DNA from: RGIG3040 sp964410675
GTDB lineage: Bacteria; Bacillota; Clostridia; Lachnospirales; Lachnospiraceae
Reading direction: 5' to 3'
Length of the DNA stretch: 15,745 nucleotides
Assembly (NCBI GenBank): GCA_964410675.1
Contig: CAYPIB010000068.1
Coordinates: forward strand, 1 to 15,745
Both the position numbers and the translations under genes were made by a program. Positions 13,265 through 15,745 of the stretch are shown here, in pieces. Numbering within the stretch: position 1 is the first letter of the stretch; the number at the start of each line of letters is the position of its first letter. Under the pieces are notes generated by a model, which had not been told where the DNA came from, searched no databases, and saw only the letters and a list, made by a program, of their open reading frames with translations.

Positions 13265-14485
13265 TTAATTGTTTTTTTCGATTTCCTGCATCTTCATTGC
13301 ACGAACTTTACAAGATAGACCGAATAAATTAATAAATCCTTCGGCGTCGTGATGGTCATATAAATCACCGGTTGTAAAAGAAGCAATACTTTCGTTGTAT
13401 AAAGAATATGGTGAGGTTGTTCCAGCTTTAGTAATATTGCCTTTGTAAAGCTTTAATTTCACTTCACCGGTTACATATTTTTGAGTCGATTCAATAAATG
13501 CTTGTGCTGCCTCACGAAGAGGGGTAAACCATTTTCCTTCGTAAACAATTTGAGCAAGCTTACTGCCCATTTCTTCTTTTTCTCGATAAGTGTCACGGTC
13601 CAGAATAAGTTCTTCAAGCTGCTGATGAGCTTCGTAAAGAATTGTTCCGCCCGGAGTTTCATAGACACCACGGGATTTCATGCCTACGACACGGTTTTCA
13701 ACAATATCGATAATACCGATGCCGTGTTTTCCACCCAGTTTATTTAAATCACGGATAATATCAGAAACCTTCATTTCTTTGCCGTTTACAGATTTTGGTA
13801 CTCCGGCTTCAAAAGTAATTGTTACATACTCGCCTTCTTCCGGTGCTTTTTCAGGAGTCGTACCAAGTACTAATAAATGATCAAAATTTGGCTCGTTGGC
13901 CGGATCCTCTAACTCAAGTCCTTCATGACTGATGTGCCACAAATTACGGTCACGGCTATAGGAGTTATCGGCTGAAAAAGGAAGGTCAATACCATGTTCC
14001 TTACAATATTCAATTTCTGATTCACGAGAATCCAAGTTCCATTTTTCGTGTCTCCATGCAGCTATAATCTTTAGGTCCGGAGCAAGTGCTTTTATGCCAA
14101 GCTCAAAACGGATTTGATCATTGCCTTTTCCGGTTGCACCGTGGCAAATAGCAACAGCTCCTTCTTTACGGGCAATTTCAACTAATCTCTTAGCAATGAC
14201 AGGTCTTGCCATTGAAGTGCCTAATAAATATTTATTTTCATAAACAGCATGTGCCTGAACACATGGAATTACGTATTCATCACAGAATTCATCTGTAACA
14301 TCTTCAATATATAATTTAGTAGCACCGCTTAAACTTGCTCTTTCCTCTAAACCATCTAATTCGCTTTCCTGACCGCAGTCAATACATACACAGATTACCT
14401 CGTAATCAAAATTTTCTTTTAACCAGGGAATGATGGCAGTAGTATCCAGTCCGCCTGAGTAAGCTAAAATAACTTTTTCTTTCAT
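13265..14485 (-). CDS. argG: Argininosuccinate synthase
   Basis: ArgG joins citrulline and aspartate using ATP, the penultimate step of arginine synthesis in the cytoplasm. The 406-residue length is standard. The N-terminal AYSGGLDTT (8-16) is the PP-loop that binds ATP, LLGTSMARPVIAKRLVEIA follows around 88-106, and ICHGATGKGNDQIRFE (113-128) is the conserved substrate-binding segment; WNLDSRESEIEYCKEHGI and GRGVYETPGG-like KSRGVYETPGG are also as expected. GGAGGAT (complement of 14493-14499) lies about 8 bases before the ATG. The partner gene argH is not downstream; a DUF1294 gene is. The divergent spacer with ARG-box half-sites suggests repression by ArgR when arginine is plentiful. Confidence 0.97.
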   Translation of the reverse strand: MKEKVILAYSGGLDTTAIIPWLKENFDYEVICVCIDCGQESELDGLEERASLSGATKLYIEDVTDEFCDEYVIPCVQAHAVYENKYLLGTSMARPVIAKRLVEIARKEGAVAICHGATGKGNDQIRFELGIKALAPDLKIIAAWRHEKWNLDSRESEIEYCKEHGIDLPFSADNSYSRDRNLWHISHEGLELEDPANEPNFDHLLVLGTTPEKAPEEGEYVTITFEAGVPKSVNGKEMKVSDIIRDLNKLGGKHGIGIIDIVENRVVGMKSRGVYETPGGTILYEAHQQLEELILDRDTYREKEEMGSKLAQIVYEGKWFTPLREAAQAFIESTQKYVTGEVKLKLYKGNITKAGTTSPYSLYNESIASFTTGDLYDHHDAEGFINLFGLSCKVRAMKMQEIEKNN

Positions 14486-14549
14486 TTTTTAAATCCTCCG
14501 TCAATTTGGGTTTCTTCTATCTATAAGTCAGTATTCCTGCTCTTTTCTT

Positions 14550-14578
14550 AATATACAACAAAGCTTTTAATAATGCAA
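14550..14578 (-). promoter_or_regulatory. Sigma-A promoter of argG
   Basis: On the minus strand TTGCAT (14578-14573) and TATATT (14555-14550) are 17 bases apart, placing the start near 14543 and giving a leader of about 58 bases. I see no T-box or riboswitch in this leader. Confidence 0.6.
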
Positions 14579-14589
14579 GACTAAAATAA

Positions 14590-14692
14590 TGCATAAAGCA
14601 ATGAATATTCGTTGAAATAATGTATATTAATAAAAATGATTGCATATTATCAAATAAAGATGTATAATTATGCAAACAATAAAAACATGAAT
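14590..14692. promoter_or_regulatory. Array of ArgR half-sites between argG and the GNAT-argJ operon
   Basis: TGNAT half-sites occur at 14590, 14602, 14621, 14641, 14661 and 14688. Those at 14602, 14621, 14641 and 14661 are 19-20 bases apart, about two helical turns, so they face the same side. The strongest complete box is TGTATAATTATGCA (14661-14674), 12 of 14 against TGAATWWWWATTCA. The array lies between the two divergent -35 elements. ArgR control is inferred from motif and gene content; the argR gene is not in the window. Confidence 0.5.
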
Positions 14693-14698
14693 TTCAGG

Positions 14699-14727
14699 TT
14701 GTTTTTATAACGATTGTTTAGTATGAT
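14699..14727 (+). promoter_or_regulatory. Probable promoter of the GNAT-argJ operon
   Basis: TTGTTT (14699-14704), 17 bases, then TATGAT (14722-14727), a 5/6 -10. An inverted repeat ATAAAAAC (14679-14686) / GTTTTTAT (14701-14708) overlaps its -35, which may be a further control element. Confidence 0.45.
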
Positions 14728-14756
14728 TAAATTTAGGAATTTTTAAAGGAGAACAA

Positions 14757-15203
14757 ATGATACGTTCAATGGAAATTGAAGACTATGAAGAAGTCTATGA
14801 ACTTTGGAGAAAAATAAATGGTTTTGCTATGCGAAGCCTTGATGATTCAAAAGCTGGAATCGAGCGCTTTCTAAAAAGAAATCCGGGAATCAGTGTAGTA
14901 GCAACAGAGAAAGGTAAGATAACCGGTGCAATTTTATGCGGGCATGACGGCAGACGGGGATGCATGTATCATGTCTGTGTCGATCCAGATTACAGGCTCA
15001 AAGGAATCGGAAAAGAAATGGTAATATTTGCCATGAATGCTCTGGAAACAGAAAGTATCAGCAAGGTTTCGCTGATAGCATTTACAGAAAATGATGTTGG
15101 CAATGCATTTTGGAAACGCATAGGATGGACGAAAAGAGACGATTTGAATTATTATGATTTTGTAATTAATAAGGAAAATATTATAGCATTCAACAAATGC
15201 TGA
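14757..15203 (+). CDS. GNAT-family N-acetyltransferase (YpeA-like), next to argJ
   Basis: GNAT enzymes transfer acetyl from acetyl-CoA to an amine. The 148 residues show the family order: an N-terminal IEDYEEVYELWRKINGF, ISVVATEKGKITGAILCGHDGRRGCMYHVCV for the central strands, and DYRLKGIGKEMV, the acetyl-CoA pyrophosphate loop (R-x-x-G-x-G/A type). The GHDGRRG...Y pattern is like that of E. coli YpeA, whose substrate is not established. AAAGGAG at 14745-14751 precedes the ATG. argJ starts only 13 bases after its stop, and the shared arginine control region suggests a role in that pathway. A short GNAT-only N-acetylglutamate synthase is one possibility, by analogy with the short ArgA of Mycobacterium; protein N-terminal or other acetylation is equally open. 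Confidence 0.85.
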   Translation: MIRSMEIEDYEEVYELWRKINGFAMRSLDDSKAGIERFLKRNPGISVVATEKGKITGAILCGHDGRRGCMYHVCVDPDYRLKGIGKEMVIFAMNALETESISKVSLIAFTENDVGNAFWKRIGWTKRDDLNYYDFVINKENIIAFNKC

Positions 15204-15216
15204 AAGGTAGGACAAT

Positions 15217-15745
15217 ATGATAGAAATAAAAGGCGGTGTCACTGCGGCAAAAGGATTTTCGGCGGCAGGTGTGGCAGCAGGGATAAAATATTTAAACAGA
15301 AAAGATATGGCACTCATTTTTAGTAAAGAGCCCTGTGTGGCGGCAGGAACATTTACCTCTAATATAGTAAAGGCAGCTTGTGTTATTTGGGATAAAAATA
15401 TTATCGACAGTCAAAAACCGGTGCATGCAATTGTGGTAAATGCAGGGATTGCGAATGCTTGTACCGGCAGCCAGGGGGTTGAAGCTTGTGAAGAAACAGC
15501 AAAGACGACAGCAGAAACTTTTGGTGTACCAAGAGAAAGTGTTCTTGTTGCATCAACAGGAGTGATTGGCATGCAGCTTCCGATTCATAAAATAAAGAAG
15601 GGCATCAAAAAGTTAGCAAAAGCTAACGACTCTACATTGGAAGCGGGGCAGATGGCAGCAGAAGCAATTATGACAACAGATACTGTTTCGAAGCAGGCGG
15701 CAGTTAAAATAGAAATAGGCGGAAAAACCGTTACGATTGGTGGAA
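15217..15745 (+). CDS. argJ: Glutamate/ornithine N-acetyltransferase, N-terminal part (cut by window end)
   Basis: ArgJ moves the acetyl group from N-acetylornithine to glutamate in the cyclic arginine pathway, and bifunctional forms can also use acetyl-CoA. From ATG 15217 (weak AAAGGTAG upstream) 176 codons are visible, and the frame is open at the right edge. The start IKGGVTAAKGFSAAGVAAGIK is typical, followed by ALIFSKEPCVAAGTFTSN, VNAGIANACTG (usual form NSGNANACTG) and ASTGVIG, part of the oxyanion site region. The autocatalytic cleavage motif with its nucleophilic Thr (KGxGMI...MATML) lies beyond the window, so activity cannot be judged. It is probably the first arg-pathway gene of an operon that continues to the right. 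Confidence 0.95.
   Translation, partial: MIEIKGGVTAAKGFSAAGVAAGIKYLNRKDMALIFSKEPCVAAGTFTSNIVKAACVIWDKNIIDSQKPVHAIVVNAGIANACTGSQGVEACEETAKTTAETFGVPRESVLVASTGVIGMQLPIHKIKKGIKKLAKANDSTLEAGQMAAEAIMTTDTVSKQAAVKIEIGGKTVTIGG

Noticed and set aside
13471..13880. Frames on both strands within argG
   Set aside because: They overlap argG entirely and show translated-antisense composition.
14486..14545. T-box or riboswitch in the argG leader
   Set aside because: The predicted leader is only about 58 bases with no specifier stem or terminator.
14934..15317. Minus-strand 127-codon frame over the GNAT gene and the argJ start
   Set aside because: It crosses two confidently assigned genes and has no family resemblance.
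1..15745. CRISPR array, tRNA, rRNA, prophage or toxin-antitoxin system
   Set aside because: No regularly spaced repeats, cloverleaf, rRNA segment, phage gene or paired small toxin genes were seen by eye; a dedicated RNA search was not possible.

Overview
The window reads as a chromosomal segment of a low-GC, anaerobic, endospore-forming member of the Clostridia. A Lachnospiraceae-type genome is my best guess. The grounds are A/T-rich spacers, strong AGGAGG-type ribosome binding sites, an oxygen-detoxification pair typical of anaerobes (rubrerythrin and desulfoferrodoxin), two spore-germination genes (spoVAD, spoVAE), and several small families common in that group. The run of 10 N at 2078-2087 shows that this is a draft scaffold, possibly from a metagenome. 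I see no rRNA, tRNA, CRISPR array or complete mobile element. No gene-free stretch exceeds 300 bases; the longest is the 271-base argG/GNAT divergent control region.

Left part (1-3305, plus strand): the 3' end of a uracil/xanthine-type permease, a possible 26-codon ORF, a CarD-family transcription factor with a terminator, then an oxidative-stress operon of rubrerythrin and desulfoferrodoxin behind a good sigma-A promoter and a PerR-like palindrome, closed by a strong terminator. The rubrerythrin gene is broken by the scaffold gap: a 44-base duplication flanks the gap, and about 125 bases of unrelated sequence precede it. Cutting one repeat unit plus that sequence (179 bases) restores a normal 219-residue protein with rubredoxin modules at both ends. 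A single-domain MGMT-family protein follows.

Middle (3312-7301): an HxlR-family repressor gene diverges from copA, a Cu(I)-exporting P-type ATPase, with a shared promoter region carrying an inverted repeat. spoVAD follows with its own forespore-like promoter.

7302-10631: a membrane-bound HD-GYP signalling protein with a degenerate GGDEF domain, a 79-residue unknown protein and a RidA deaminase appear to form one transcription unit ending in a terminator. spoVAE then follows. The spoVA genes are therefore split about 3 kb apart, and both carry the same TGWATA / GAAAATA promoter-like pair. For spoVAE this promoter is interleaved with the ridA terminator so that forespore transcripts would start inside the hairpin loop.

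Right part (10634-15745): a minus-strand DUF5721-like gene converges on spoVAE and diverges from a DegV fatty-acid-binding protein. On the minus strand argG, a DUF1294 membrane protein and a LytTR-type regulator with an atypical receiver lie in that transcriptional order, with a perfect 25-base palindrome ahead of the LytTR gene. argG diverges from a plus-strand pair, a YpeA-like GNAT acetyltransferase and argJ (cut by the window end). The spacer between them holds TGNAT half-sites spaced about 20 bases apart, including a 12/14 match to an ARG box, which suggests shared arginine-dependent control by ArgR.

Most of the content is ordinary chromosomal housekeeping, stress and sporulation genes. 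I did not find a convincing new multi-gene system. The points most worth a second look are the split spoVA genes with matching promoters, the arginine control region with its adjacent GNAT, the orphan LytTR regulator with its palindrome, and the broken rubrerythrin locus.
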